Shown here piece by piece: positions 1-10,621 of a DNA stretch of 64,000 bases. Source of the stretch: Allochromatium vinosum DSM 180. Lineage in GTDB: Bacteria > Pseudomonadota > Gammaproteobacteria > Chromatiales > Chromatiaceae. Each line of letters opens with the position of its first letter. Position 1 is the first letter of the stretch. The position numbers and the translations under genes were made by a program. Location: NCBI RefSeq assembly GCF_000025485.1, contig NC_013851.1, forward strand, positions 2,461,501 to 2,525,500. The letters are read 5' to 3'. Under the pieces are notes generated by a model. The model was not told where the DNA came from, did no database searches, and was given only the letters and a program-made list of their open reading frames with translations.

Positions 1-551
1 CTCATCGCATCCGCGCGCCACGCTACATCGAGGCCCAGCGCATGGGCGGCTTCGTCGAGCGTGCAACCGATGTCGATGTGGTCTCGGACCTCATGATCCA
101 CGACCTCGACATCATCCTGTCCCTGGTCGACGCCGAGATCCGGCACATCTCGGCCATCGGCGCCTCGATCCTCACCGAGCACGTCGACATTGCCAACGCC
201 CGCTTGGAGTTCGACAACGGCACGGTCGCCAACGTAGTCGCCAGCCGGGTCTCGGATCAGACGACACGGCGGATCCGCGTCTTTCAGTCCGGGCGCTATC
301 TGTCGCTCGATTTCGTCAAGCAGACCATCGATCTGGCCGAGCCGCGCGCAATCGAGGACGGTGCACGCCCGGAGATCGCACGCGAACGTCTCCAGATCGA
401 TCCCATCAAGCCGCTGGATCTGGAGCTGGCCGAATTCGTGCGCGTGGTTTGTCAGGGCGGGCGACCGCTCGTCGACGGCCAGACAGGACTCAGAGCGCTC
501 GAAGTGGCTCTGGAGGTGTGCGACCGGATCGCGGCTTCGGGATCGTATTAG
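1..551 (+). CDS. Gfo/Idh/MocA-family oxidoreductase, C-terminal part (5' end cut by window)
   Basis: The frame is open from base 3 to a TAG at 549-551 and has no start inside the window, so this is the C-terminal part of a longer gene. The visible part begins in the C-terminal alpha/beta substrate domain; the segment around FVERATDVDVVSDLMIHDLD is typical of NAD(P)-dependent sugar oxidoreductases of the Gfo/Idh/MocA family, and the N-terminal Rossmann domain would lie upstream. Related family members sit in lipid A gene clusters (GnnA type, acting on UDP-GlcNAc), but the upstream neighbours are not visible, so the substrate is undetermined. The next gene converges on it from the other strand. 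Confidence 0.75.
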   Translation, partial: HRIRAPRYIEAQRMGGFVERATDVDVVSDLMIHDLDIILSLVDAEIRHISAIGASILTEHVDIANARLEFDNGTVANVVASRVSDQTTRRIRVFQSGRYLSLDFVKQTIDLAEPRAIEDGARPEIARERLQIDPIKPLDLELAEFVRVVCQGGRPLVDGQTGLRALEVALEVCDRIAASGSY

Positions 552-640
552 TGGACGTCGCGCACGGGCGATAGGAATGACAAAGAGGGGGTGGCCACAA
601 TAGCCGCTCCATCTGTCAGGCGCTCGACACTCCGGCCCCG

Positions 641-1615
641 TCAAACACCCGTACTCAGGTACTCCAGGACACGGGTTTCGAGCCAGTAATGTGGCCTCCA
701 GGGCCAGACGCCGGCGACGAACCCAACATGCCCGCCGTGCGCGGCCAGTTCGAGCGTCACGCCGGGACCGAGTTCATGCGCCCAAGGGACTGTGGTCGGG
801 AACATGAAGGGATCATCCGCCGCCTGGAGGATGAGCGTGGGCGTGTGGATGCCGGCCAGAAAGGGTCGACAACTGGCCCGCGTGTAATAGTCGAAGACGC
901 CGGCGAAGCCGTTGAGCGGCGCGGTGATTTGGTCGTCGAACTGGTTGAAGTCGCGGATGGCGTCCAGGTCGACATCCAACGGGAAGAGGCGCTCGGCGAA
1001 CTTGCGCCGCAGACTGGCCTTGAGCCTGCCCAGCAGATAGCGCCGGTAGAGGCGCGAGCCACCCAGATCCAGCCGCAGCATGGCATCGCGCAGCACGAAG
1101 GGCACGGACACGGCTACCGCCCGTTGCAGCCGTGGCGCGGGCGTCTCGCCCAGATACTTGAGCAGCAGATTGGCTCCGAGTGAGAAGCCGATCGCCGCCA
1201 GCGGCGCGCCCTCGGGATCGCGGCTCAAGACCTCCAGCACCTCGGCCAGATCGGCGCTTGCGCCCGAGTGGTAGGCGCGATCGAGCCGGTTCGGTTCCTC
1301 CGAGCATCCGCGCAGAAACAGGAAGATCGGCTGGAAGCCGCCGTGCGCGAGCGTCTGCATCAGGCTGCCCGCATAGTGCGACTCCAGGTTGCCTTCGAGC
1401 CCATGGATCACCAGCACCCGTGGACCGGATGACGCACCCAGAGCCAGATCGATGAAATCACCATCGGCCAGCTCGATCCGGCGCCGTGTCAGCGCCAGGC
1501 GTGGACGCCGACGCATCAGGCTGGGCCAGAGGGTCTGAAGATGAGGACCGGGCAGCCACCAGGCCGGACGGAAATGGCTTGTCGTGAGGCGGCCCGTGGT
1601 GCGCGGCGTGATCAT
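641..1615 (-). CDS. yheT: YheT-family alpha/beta hydrolase
   Basis: A 324-residue cytosolic hydrolase of the YheT/Eip3 group; its natural substrate is unknown. The N-terminal WWLPGPHLQTLWPSL segment is characteristic of the family, followed by the oxyanion region HGLEGNLESHYAGSL, the nucleophile elbow GFSLGANLLLKYLGE (serine nucleophile) and a late catalytic histidine in AHGGHVGF. I chose the ATG at 1615 because the family N-terminus begins just after it; the 37 codons upstream are rich in Pro, Arg and His and unlike the family. It lies 132 bp downstream of proB on the same strand and could be the last gene of the rplU-rpmA-obgE-proB run. Confidence 0.85.
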   Translation of the reverse strand: MITPRTTGRLTTSHFRPAWWLPGPHLQTLWPSLMRRRPRLALTRRRIELADGDFIDLALGASSGPRVLVIHGLEGNLESHYAGSLMQTLAHGGFQPIFLFLRGCSEEPNRLDRAYHSGASADLAEVLEVLSRDPEGAPLAAIGFSLGANLLLKYLGETPAPRLQRAVAVSVPFVLRDAMLRLDLGGSRLYRRYLLGRLKASLRRKFAERLFPLDVDLDAIRDFNQFDDQITAPLNGFAGVFDYYTRASCRPFLAGIHTPTLILQAADDPFMFPTTVPWAHELGPGVTLELAAHGGHVGFVAGVWPWRPHYWLETRVLEYLSTGV

Positions 1616-1747
1616 GCAAGGGCCTCGATGGTCATGGAGATCCCGGCTCGGCTGTGGGTTTGGAGCTCGATTATAAAGGGCTGGAGCCGGCGGATGACGA
1701 TGCCCGAAGACCGCCCCTGGATCCATGACACCTGCAATGATTGCAGA

Positions 1748-2872
1748 TCAGATCAGAACCAGATTGTCGCGATGGATCAACTCCTCGTCGTCGAGATAGC
1801 CGAGGATGGACTCGAAGCTCGACGACGGACGACCGCGAATCCGCTCAGCCTCATCGGCATCGTAGTTGACTAGACCGCGCGCGATCTCCTGCCCGGCCTC
1901 GTCGAGACAGATGACGACCTCACCGCGATTGAAACGCCCCTGCACCGCCTTCACGCCCACGGCCAGCAGACTGGTGCCCTTCTCGCGCAGCGCGCGCACC
2001 GCCCCTGCATCCAGCACCAGCCGGCCACGCGCCTGGAGATGGCCCGCCAGCCACTGCTTTCGCGCCGCCTGCGGCCCCTGAAAGGGAATCAGCAAGGTAC
2101 CGACCGACTCGCCCGCACCGATGCGGCTCAAGACCTGCTCGCCCCGTCCGGGTGCGATGATGGTCGGCGTCCCCGAGCGCGCCGCCAGACGCGCTGCACG
2201 CACCTTCGTGACCATGCCGCCGGTACCGAGTCCGGTGACGCTGCCACCGGCAACCTGATCGAGCAGCGGATCACTGACCCAGGTCTCGGGGATCAGCTTG
2301 GCGTCCGGATTTTTGCGCGGATCCTGGTCGAAGAGTCCGTCCTGATCGGTGAGCAGGATCAGCAGATCGGCCTCGATCAGATTGGCCACCAGCGCGGCCA
2401 GGGTATCGTTGTCGCCGAAGCGCAGTTCGTCGGTCGCGACCGTGTCGTTCTCGTTGATGACCGGGATCACGCCGAGTTTGAGCAGCGTGCGCAGCGTGCT
2501 GCGCGCATTGAGATAGCGCGAGCGGTTGGATAGATCATCGCGCGTCAGCAGCACCTGGGCCGTATGCAGCCCGCGCGCCTGGAAGCAATCCTCATAGGCA
2601 CGCACCAGCCCCATCTGACCGATGGCCGCCGCTGCTTGCAGCTCGTGCAGCGTCTTGGGCCGCCGCCGCCAGCCCATGCGCGCCATGCCCTCGGCCACGG
2701 CGCCCGAGGAGACCAGCACGATCTCGTGCCCGGCCTGACGGCGCGCGCTCATCTGCTCGACCCAGGGCGCCAGCATAGCGCGCTCCAGGCCCTGGCCGTC
2801 GCGCGTCAGGAGCGCACTACCGATCTTGACCACCCAACGCCGCGTACCTGGAATCCTGTCTCGCGAGATCAT
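1748..2872 (-). CDS. proB: Glutamate 5-kinase (ProB)
   Basis: A 374-residue enzyme that phosphorylates L-glutamate at the gamma carboxyl, the first step of proline synthesis. The amino acid kinase domain starts at once with [10 protein letters not shown] and includes [27 protein letters not shown] and the [12 protein letters not shown] loop. A C-terminal PUA domain (about residues 275-355) follows, as in full-length ProB. The ATG at 2872 puts the kinase strand about ten residues in, as usual; the open frame extends further upstream but without family-like sequence. It lies 41 bp downstream of obgE, an arrangement common in gammaproteobacteria. Proline feedback inhibition is expected from family knowledge only. 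Confidence 0.95.
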   Translation of the reverse strand: MISRDRIPGTRRWVVKIGSALLTRDGQGLERAMLAPWVEQMSARRQAGHEIVLVSSGAVAEGMARMGWRRRPKTLHELQAAAAIGQMGLVRAYEDCFQARGLHTAQVLLTRDDLSNRSRYLNARSTLRTLLKLGVIPVINENDTVATDELRFGDNDTLAALVANLIEADLLILLTDQDGLFDQDPRKNPDAKLIPETWVSDPLLDQVAGGSVTGLGTGGMVTKVRAARLAARSGTPTIIAPGRGEQVLSRIGAGESVGTLLIPFQGPQAARKQWLAGHLQARGRLVLDAGAVRALREKGTSLLAVGVKAVQGRFNRGEVVICLDEAGQEIARGLVNYDADEAERIRGRPSSSFESILGYLDDEELIHRDNLVLI

Positions 2873-2913
2873 GCTGCAACCGCGCTCAGAGTGTGAAGTT
2901 ATCGTATCCGGTT

Positions 2914-4420
<1,507 letters not shown>

Positions 4421-4433
4421 GGATGCTGACTCC

Positions 4434-4748
4434 TCAGCCGGCGCTGATGCCGGTGATCTTGACCGCCGTGAACCACTGACGGTGGCCCTGGCGCTTCATG
4501 TGATGCTTGCGACGACGGAACTTGATGATCTTGACTTTTTTGGCGCGACCGTGCGACTCGACCGTCGCGGTCACCTTGCCACCAGCCAGATAAGGCTTGC
4601 CGACCTTGACATCATCGCCATCGGCCACCATCAAGACCTGCTCGAAATCGACACTGTCGCCGGCCTCGGCGGTCAGCTTCTCGATCTTGACCGTGTCACC
4701 TTCGGAAACCCGGTATTGCTTGCCACCGGTTTGAATGACCGCGTACAT
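4434..4748 (-). CDS. rplU: 50S ribosomal protein L21
   Basis: A 104-residue ribosomal protein L21 of standard length, starting [18 protein letters not shown] and containing the [13 protein letters not shown] basic segment that contacts 23S rRNA. It is the first gene of the minus-strand run rplU-rpmA-obgE-proB. A good sigma-70-like promoter lies about 65-90 bp upstream. Confidence 0.98.
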   Translation of the reverse strand: MYAVIQTGGKQYRVSEGDTVKIEKLTAEAGDSVDFEQVLMVADGDDVKVGKPYLAGGKVTATVESHGRAKKVKIIKFRRRKHHMKRQGHRQWFTAVKITGISAG

Positions 4749-4812
4749 GTTCTGAAGATCCCCAGGAGTGTTCGGATAGGGCCGACGCTCCGCGCCGGAA
4801 CAAAGAAGCGGA

Positions 4813-4841
4813 ATTCAATCAGAAAATCCTTGTTGGGTCAA
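4813..4841 (-). promoter_or_regulatory. Candidate sigma-70 promoter for rplU-rpmA
   Basis: On the minus strand, a TTGACC -35 box (complement of 4836-4841) and a TTGAAT -10 box (complement of 4813-4818) are separated by exactly 17 bases. The -10 box lies about 65 bases upstream of the rplU ATG at 4748, leaving a short leader. The boxes were read by eye; there is no transcription evidence. Confidence 0.55.
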
Positions 4842-4947
4842 CGCCCGAAACCGGATTCAGGTGCGAAGGTGGCCAAACGTCAGCAAGCTGTCGACCGGAA
4901 GCGCCAAATTGCGTACCCTTGTCGAATCGACAGCCGGGGCGCTCGGC

Positions 4948-4977
4948 TTGACAGCCTTTCGTCCCCGCCCCTAGCAT
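4948..4977 (+). promoter_or_regulatory. Candidate sigma-70 promoter for ispB
   Basis: A perfect TTGACA (4948-4953) is followed after 18 bases by TAGCAT (4972-4977, four of six to the -10 consensus), about 33 bases before the ispB ATG at 5011. Together with the rplU promoter on the other strand it makes the 262-bp gap 4749-5010 a divergent promoter region. Confidence 0.5.
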
Positions 4978-5010
4978 CCGCCGCCATTCTACGGTAGACA
5001 CCAGACACGC

Positions 5011-5979
5011 ATGGACCTTTCCAGGATTCGACAACCCGTCGCCGAGGACACCAAGGCCGTCGACGCCTTGATCCTGCGCCGACTCCAATCCGACGTGGTG
5101 CTGATCAACCAGATCGGGCACTACATCGTCAACAGCGGCGGCAAGCGGTTGCGTCCGCTCTCGGTATTGCTGGCCGCGCGCGCCTGCGGCTATACCGGCG
5201 AGCGCCACATCGATCTCGCCGCCATCGTGGAGTTCATCCACACCTCGACCCTGCTGCACGATGACGTGGTCGACGGCTCGGAACTGCGGCGCAATCGCGA
5301 GACCGCCAACGTGGTCTGGGGCAATGACGCCAGCGTGCTGGTCGGCGACTTCCTCTACTCGCGCTCGTTCGAGATGATGGTCGATGTCGGCAACATGCGG
5401 GTGATGGAAGTGCTGGCGCACGCCACCAACCGCATCGCCGAGGGCGAGGTGCTGCAGTTGCTCAACGAGCGCGATCCCGACACGGACGAGGCGCGCTATA
5501 TGGAAGTCATCAGCCGCAAGACCGCGACCCTGTTCGAGGCCGGCACCCGACTCGGCGCCGTGATCGCCGAGTCGCCGCCCGAGATCGAGGAAGCCATCCG
5601 CGAATACGGCCTCCGTCTCGGCATTGCCTTCCAGCTCGTCGACGATGCGCTCGACTACAGCGTCGACAATGCCGAGCTGGGCAAGAACGTCGGCGACGAC
5701 CTCGACGAGGGCAAGCCGACCCTGCCGATCATCCGCGCCATGCAGGTCGGTACGCCTGAGCAACGCGCCCTGCTGCGCGATGCCATCGAGCATGGCGGAC
5801 GCGATCGCATCGAATCCGTCACAGCGGCTATTGCGTCCACCGACGCGATCGACTACACTACGCAGCTCGCACAGTCCTACGCGGCACAGGCCAAAAAAGC
5901 GCTAGAACGCCTACCCGCCTCGCCCGCGAACGACGCACTCGCCCTGCTGGCGGATTTCGCGGTCGCTCGCACGTATTGA
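5011..5979 (+). CDS. ispB: Octaprenyl (long-chain all-trans polyprenyl) diphosphate synthase
   Basis: A 322-residue E-type prenyltransferase that builds the long side chain of ubiquinone and menaquinone by adding isopentenyl diphosphate to an allylic primer. The first aspartate-rich motif is LLHDDVVDGS (Asp84, Asp85, Asp88) and the second is QLVDDALDYS (about 207-216); GGKRLRP near residue 45 binds the diphosphate. Divergence from rplU-rpmA is the usual gammaproteobacterial arrangement of ispB. Chain length cannot be read with certainty from sequence. Confidence 0.95.
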   Translation: MDLSRIRQPVAEDTKAVDALILRRLQSDVVLINQIGHYIVNSGGKRLRPLSVLLAARACGYTGERHIDLAAIVEFIHTSTLLHDDVVDGSELRRNRETANVVWGNDASVLVGDFLYSRSFEMMVDVGNMRVMEVLAHATNRIAEGEVLQLLNERDPDTDEARYMEVISRKTATLFEAGTRLGAVIAESPPEIEEAIREYGLRLGIAFQLVDDALDYSVDNAELGKNVGDDLDEGKPTLPIIRAMQVGTPEQRALLRDAIEHGGRDRIESVTAAIASTDAIDYTTQLAQSYAAQAKKALERLPASPANDALALLADFAVARTY

Positions 5980-5994
5980 CGGTGTATCGATTTA

Positions 5995-6071
5995 CGGGGT
6001 GTAGCTCAGCTTGGTAGAGCGCTGTCTTCGGGAGGCAGAAGTCGCAGGTTCGAATCCTGTCACCCCGACCA
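5995..6071 (+). tRNA. tRNA-Pro (anticodon CGG)
   Basis: A complete 77-base cloverleaf: acceptor CGGGGTG pairing with CACCCCG, D-arm with AGCTCAGCTTGGTAGAGC, anticodon stem CTGTC/GGCAG around loop TTCGGGA giving anticodon CGG, a T-arm with GTTCGAATC, and an encoded CCA at the end. It lies 15 bases after ispB. Confidence 0.96.
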
Positions 6072-6085
6072 AATTCCCGAAATAG

Positions 6086-6112
6086 AAAAAACCGGCTCAG
6101 GCCGGTTTTTTC
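6086..6112. terminator. Bidirectional intrinsic terminator
   Basis: An A-run, then ACCGGC-TCAG-GCCGGT, then TTTTTTC. The stem with A-tract on the left and T-tract on the right should stop transcription from tRNA-Pro/ispB on the plus strand and from the sensor gene ending at 6159 on the minus strand. Confidence 0.85.
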
Positions 6113-6158
6113 TTGTGCGCGATAACGGCACGCGTCGTCCATGACGCCTGCACGAGCC

Positions 6159-8210
6159 TCAACTCCGCCGGTTCATGTCCGCCCATTCCTCGCGCCCGCC
6201 CCAGTTGTCGAGATGATTGAGCAGGCTCAGCACGAAGCGCTTGTCGAAACGACGGCCGATCTCGCGCATCAGAATCGCCTCGGCCTCATCGAAACTCCGG
6301 GCGTCGCGGAAGGACCGCGGGCTGATCAGGGCCACGAAGGCATTGGCGAGCGCGACCACCTGGGCGGCGGGCAGGATCTCGTCACCCTTCAGACCGCGCG
6401 GCCGACCGCTGCCGTCGACCCATTCGTTGATCTGCGCCAGGGTTTCGAGCACAGGTCCATCGAACTCGATGTCGCGCAGCAGCTCCGGCCCGGCATCGAG
6501 CGCCTCACGCACCCGCTTTAGCTCCTGATCGGTCAGGCTGCCGCCCTTGACCAGCAGTGAACGCGGGATGCGGATCTTGCCGATGTTGACCAAACGCGCG
6601 GCCTGTTCGGTCGTCTCGACCTGCGGCGGGTCGAACCCGAGATCCTCGGCCATGGCGCGCGCGACCTGGACGACGTATCTGGACTGATGCGCCGAATCGG
6701 GATCGCGCTCGTCGACCAGGCCGACGAGGGTGTCGATCAGTTGCTGGGTGTTGCGTTCGCGCCGGGCGCGCTCACGCATCAGATCGGTCAGATCCTCGAT
6801 GGTGACGAGCACGGCCGGTTCCTGGGCATCGGTCGCGGCCGTAAAGGGGCAGTGATGCGAGCGCCACACCCGCTCCCCGCCCGGCTCGTCGCTCAGGTGC
6901 CTGATCTCGACCTGCGGCGCTCCATTCTCCAGAACGCGCTGATTGATCGCGCCATAGAACCCGCCTGCGTCCTGCCCGAGCACGCCGGTCAGCGAGCGTC
7001 CGATCAGTTCGTCGCGCGCGATGCCGCTGAGTTCGGCCAGACGCCGGTTGGCATAGGTGATGTGGTTGCTTGCATCGACGACCAGGATGGGATTGGGCTG
7101 GCTGTCGGTCAGGATGTCGAGGAAACCCGACAGACGCTCGAAGCGCTCCGAGGACAGCCGATAACACTCCGCGACCTCCTCGACCCGACGCGAGGTGGCA
7201 TAGAACCACACCAGCACCAGGGCCGCGCCGATCAGCACCACCAGCAGAGCCAGACCGCTGATGAGCGTCATGCGCCGCGCATCGCTTGCCGCCAGGGCTT
7301 CAGCGGCACCGATCCGATGCACCAGCACCCAGTCGGTTCCGGGGATGCGCCGACTGACGGCAAAGGATTCGGTGAAGGCGTAATGACGGCCCTGATGGAA
7401 CAGCCCCGGCTGCTCCAGCGCCTCGACGTCGATGAGATCCCTGGTGTTGATCGCGAGTCGCTTCGTCAGCGGTTCACTGCCGTCGAGCAGCGGCGAGAGA
7501 TATTCGATCAGATTGCCGGATCGACGGATCACATAGGTCTCGGACGTGCGCGCGGCGAGTCCCGGCTGCTTGAGTATCGCAAAGACTCCGGCATCGATCG
7601 GACGCAGCGCCAGCAGACGCGCAATCACGCCCCCCGACCCTTCCTGCCCGGACGTGTCCGCCACCACCGGCACCAGAAAACCGAGTGTCAGCCGCTCATG
7701 CGCGCCGCGATGCAGATCGAGCAGCCCGCGCTCGGTCAGCGGCGTTCGTTGCAGAAAATCGGCCAGCGCACCCTCGATCGGCGGCATGCCGCTCGTTGCG
7801 GCCAAGAGGCGGCCTTGCGGATCGAGCGCCGCCAGACTGCCTTCGAGTCCCACTTCAAAGCGGCTGGGCTGATAGCCGGTACTCTGGCGCGACAGAAACC
7901 CCATGCGTTCGGCCGTCACGGCCAGCAGGTCGCGCAGCGTCTCGCGGGCCGTCTCGTCCGGCGACTCACTCGTCTGCGCCAGCGCTCGGTGCAAGGGAGG
8001 ATACTGCGCCGACCGCTCCAGCACGGCATACTGACCCTGCAACCAATGCTCGATCGCCTCGGCACGACTGTCGGCCACGAGGCTCATCTGGGTCTGCAAG
8101 GACTGGAGATCGCGCCCCTTCTCCGCGTTGGCGAAGACGATGATGCCGTAGATCGCCAACCCCAGACTGAGCACGAGCGCGGCGATGGCGAACTGGATCT
8201 GTTTGTTCAA
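6159..8210 (-). CDS. Membrane sensor: periplasmic cache-like domain, PAS, degenerate HD-GYP domain
   Basis: A 683-residue inner-membrane protein. TM1 is at about 7-27, followed by a periplasmic ligand-binding region of about 290 residues (cache-like), TM2 at about 317-338 and a PAS domain at about 365-475 (DSQPNPILVVDASNHITYANRR). The last 190 residues align with HD-GYP phosphodiesterases by framework, including NIGKIRIPRSLLVKGGSLT, GSGRPRGLKGDEI and an A-x-A-F-x-A-L-x-S-x-R-x-x-R segment. The metal ligands are largely gone: the HD pair is VN, the HHE triplet is INE and GYP is GRP. It is therefore probably a non-catalytic c-di-GMP binder or protein-interaction module. It is monocistronic, with a shared terminator past its 3' end. 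Confidence 0.8.
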   Translation of the reverse strand: MNKQIQFAIAALVLSLGLAIYGIIVFANAEKGRDLQSLQTQMSLVADSRAEAIEHWLQGQYAVLERSAQYPPLHRALAQTSESPDETARETLRDLLAVTAERMGFLSRQSTGYQPSRFEVGLEGSLAALDPQGRLLAATSGMPPIEGALADFLQRTPLTERGLLDLHRGAHERLTLGFLVPVVADTSGQEGSGGVIARLLALRPIDAGVFAILKQPGLAARTSETYVIRRSGNLIEYLSPLLDGSEPLTKRLAINTRDLIDVEALEQPGLFHQGRHYAFTESFAVSRRIPGTDWVLVHRIGAAEALAASDARRMTLISGLALLVVLIGAALVLVWFYATSRRVEEVAECYRLSSERFERLSGFLDILTDSQPNPILVVDASNHITYANRRLAELSGIARDELIGRSLTGVLGQDAGGFYGAINQRVLENGAPQVEIRHLSDEPGGERVWRSHHCPFTAATDAQEPAVLVTIEDLTDLMRERARRERNTQQLIDTLVGLVDERDPDSAHQSRYVVQVARAMAEDLGFDPPQVETTEQAARLVNIGKIRIPRSLLVKGGSLTDQELKRVREALDAGPELLRDIEFDGPVLETLAQINEWVDGSGRPRGLKGDEILPAAQVVALANAFVALISPRSFRDARSFDEAEAILMREIGRRFDKRFVLSLLNHLDNWGGREEWADMNRRS

Positions 8211-8344
8211 ACCTGTGTCCTCTCTACGAAGACAGGATCGAACTCACCCATCAGGCGACATGCGCGATCCCGATGGACTCCGGTCGAGCCTGTCTGTTGT
8301 CAGGAGCCTGTCGTGACCGCCGTCTCGACGCCCACCACCTGGAC

Positions 8345-9634
8345 TCACATCCGCGCCTCTCGGGGCACGTGATCGGTCACGCCCGGACCGACATAGATCT
8401 GGCGCGGACGGGCGATTTTGTTGCCCTGGGTCTGGGCCTGCTCCCACCAGTGCGCGATCCAGCCGGGCAACCGGCCGATGGCGAACATGACGGTGAACAT
8501 ATTGGTCGGGATGCCGATGGCGCGCAGGATGATGCCGCTGTAGAAGTCGACATTGGGATAGAGCTGGCGGTCGACGAAATAGGGATCTTCGAGCGCGATC
8601 TCTTCGAGCCGGCGGGCGATGTCGAGCAGCGGATCCTGGACGCCGAGCGTTGGCAGCAGCTTCTCGGCTACGTTGGCGAGCATTTTGGCGCGCGGGTCGA
8701 AGTTCTTGTAGACCCGATGCCCGAAGCCCATGAGCCGGACCTTGCTGTCCTTGTCCTTGGCCAGTTGCACATAGTCCTCGGGGCTGATGTGGCCGCGATG
8801 GATCTGTTCGAGCATCTCCAGCACCGCGACATTGGCCCCGCCGTGCAGCGGTCCCCAGAGCGCACAGACACCGGCCGCGCAGGAGGCGAACAGATTGGCC
8901 TGACTGGAGCCGACCATGCGCACCGTCGAGGTCGAGCAGTTCTGCTCGTGATCGGCGTGCAGGATCAGGATCAGGTTGAGCGCATCCTTGACGATCGGAT
9001 CGCAGACATACTCGGCATAGGGCTGCGAGAACATCATGTGCAGGAAGTTCGGCACATAGCGCTGCCCCGGATGGGGATAGATGTAGGGCTGCCCGATCGA
9101 ATGCCGGTAGGCATAGGCGGCGATGGTGCGGATCTTACTGATGAGTCCGGCGGCGGCGGCCTGGAAGTGATCGCCCTCTTCCAGCTCGAAATAGTCGGGA
9201 TGGAAACAGGAGAGCGCGTTGATCATGGCCGAGAGAATGGCCATGGGCGGCGCCGAGCGCGGGAAGCCCTCGAAGTGGTGCTTCATGCTCTCGTCGAGGT
9301 TGGCGCAGGCGGTGAGCCGCTCGGAGAAGATCCGATACTCCTCGGCGCTCGGCAGATGCCCGAAGATCAACAGCCAGGCAACCTCGACGAAGTTCGGCGC
9401 CTGCTCGAACTGCTCGATGGGAATCCCACGATAACGCAGGATGCCCTGCTCGCCGTCGATGAAGGTGATGGCGCTCTGACAGCTGCCGGTGTTGCCGTAG
9501 CCCGGATCGAGCGTGATGTGGCCAGTGCGCGCGCGCAGATCCTGGATGTCGATCGCACGTTCGCCCTCGGTGCCCTCACGGATGGGGAAGCGGTACTCCT
9601 GGCCATCCAGGATCAGGATCGCGTCACTGGCCAT
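8345..9634 (-). CDS. gltA: Citrate synthase (type II)
   Basis: A 429-residue citrate synthase, the length of the hexameric NADH-sensitive Gram-negative type, condensing acetyl-CoA with oxaloacetate. Active-site histidines are visible in ILHADHEQNCSTSTVR and GFGHRVYKNFDPRA, and the catalytic aspartate region is EDPYFVDRQLYPNVDFYSG. The N-terminal domain (RFPIREGTEGERAIDI) matches the family. It starts 3 bases after the stop of the aldolase-family gene upstream, so the two are co-transcribed. In a phototrophic sulfur oxidiser it would supply the TCA cycle and glutamate synthesis during acetate use. Confidence 0.96.
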   Translation of the reverse strand: MASDAILILDGQEYRFPIREGTEGERAIDIQDLRARTGHITLDPGYGNTGSCQSAITFIDGEQGILRYRGIPIEQFEQAPNFVEVAWLLIFGHLPSAEEYRIFSERLTACANLDESMKHHFEGFPRSAPPMAILSAMINALSCFHPDYFELEEGDHFQAAAAGLISKIRTIAAYAYRHSIGQPYIYPHPGQRYVPNFLHMMFSQPYAEYVCDPIVKDALNLILILHADHEQNCSTSTVRMVGSSQANLFASCAAGVCALWGPLHGGANVAVLEMLEQIHRGHISPEDYVQLAKDKDSKVRLMGFGHRVYKNFDPRAKMLANVAEKLLPTLGVQDPLLDIARRLEEIALEDPYFVDRQLYPNVDFYSGIILRAIGIPTNMFTVMFAIGRLPGWIAHWWEQAQTQGNKIARPRQIYVGPGVTDHVPREARM

Positions 9635-9637
9635 GGC

Positions 9638-10621
9638 TCAGATCTCCGCCACCAGTTTGTCGTAGAAGCCCAGGAAGTCGTCCGGGGTCGGCCCCTCACG
9701 CCACTCGATGGCGCTGCGCGGGTGCTGGTTGAGCTGGCCGGTGAGGTTGTAGGGGATCGACGGCCCCCAGTCGAGCTCCCGGCGCAGGGGGAAGAGATAT
9801 TTCTGGATCACCTCGATGACCGGACGCACCTCGAACTTGGGATTGCGCAGGAAGCCGAGCAGCAGTTCGGTGTGACAGTTGCCCGCGCCGCGCCCGAAGC
9901 CGTACATGGTGGCGTCGACCCGGTTGCAGCCGAGGATGATGGCCTCGATGGTGTTGGCGAAGGCCAGCTGCAGATTGTTGTGGGCGTGGATGCCGATCTC
10001 CTTGCCGGTACCTTCCAGGGCCGAGGTGTACTTCCTGTAGAGCCGGTCGATCTGCTCGCGGTAGAGGTAGCCGAAGCTGTCGACGATGACCATGGTGGTC
10101 GCCGGGGTCGGCGCGATCGACTCCAGCACCGTATCGATCTCGGCCTCGGTGATGTTGGAGACGGCCATCAGGTTGGCCGTGGTCTCGTAGCCCAGATCAT
10201 GGGCGTAGCGGATCATGTCGACCGCCTCCGAGACCTGATGGGCGTAGAAGGCCACGCGGATCATCGACAGCGGACTCTCGGCGGCCGGGACGATCTGGGT
10301 CTCCCAGTCGCTCTTGCCGGCGTCGGCCATGGCGGCGAGCTTCAGACCCGTCTTCTCGGGGTCGTGGTCGCCGACGACACGTTTGAGATCGGCCTCGTCG
10401 CAGTGGCGCCAGGGGCCGAACTTCTCCTTGGGGAAGACCTTGGGCGAGTTCTTGTAGCCGATCTCCATATAGTCGATGCCCGCCTCGACACAGGCCCGGT
10501 AGACAGCCCGCACGAAGTCGTCGCTGAATTGATGGGCATTCACCAGCCCCCCGTCCCGCACGGTGCAGTCGAGCACCTTGAGTTCGGGCCGGAAGGTGAT
10601 CCAGGGGGCTTTGTCGGACAT
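9638..10621 (-). CDS. HMG-CoA lyase-like aldolase family protein (DRE-TIM barrel)
   Basis: A 327-residue TIM-barrel enzyme of the HMGL-like family that includes 4-hydroxy-2-oxovalerate aldolase, HMG-CoA lyase, homocitrate synthase and isopropylmalate synthase. Seen: LDCTVRDGGLVNAHQF near residue 17 (the D-R-[DE] metal and catalytic motif), GYKNSPKVF, and the metal-binding HAHNNLQLA followed by GFGRGAGNCHTE. There is no regulatory or dimerisation domain after the barrel, which favours an aldolase or lyase over an isopropylmalate synthase. The substrate is not evident. It is the first gene of a two-gene operon with gltA. A possible -35 TTGACA (complement of 10665-10670) lies upstream but without a convincing -10. 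Confidence 0.75.
   Translation of the reverse strand: MSDKAPWITFRPELKVLDCTVRDGGLVNAHQFSDDFVRAVYRACVEAGIDYMEIGYKNSPKVFPKEKFGPWRHCDEADLKRVVGDHDPEKTGLKLAAMADAGKSDWETQIVPAAESPLSMIRVAFYAHQVSEAVDMIRYAHDLGYETTANLMAVSNITEAEIDTVLESIAPTPATTMVIVDSFGYLYREQIDRLYRKYTSALEGTGKEIGIHAHNNLQLAFANTIEAIILGCNRVDATMYGFGRGAGNCHTELLLGFLRNPKFEVRPVIEVIQKYLFPLRRELDWGPSIPYNLTGQLNQHPRSAIEWREGPTPDDFLGFYDKLVAEI

Noticed and set aside
6687-8372. 561-codon plus-strand frame opposite the degenerate HD-GYP sensor
   Set aside because: Antisense shadow without recognisable domains; the minus-strand gene has clear membrane helices, PAS and HD-GYP framework.
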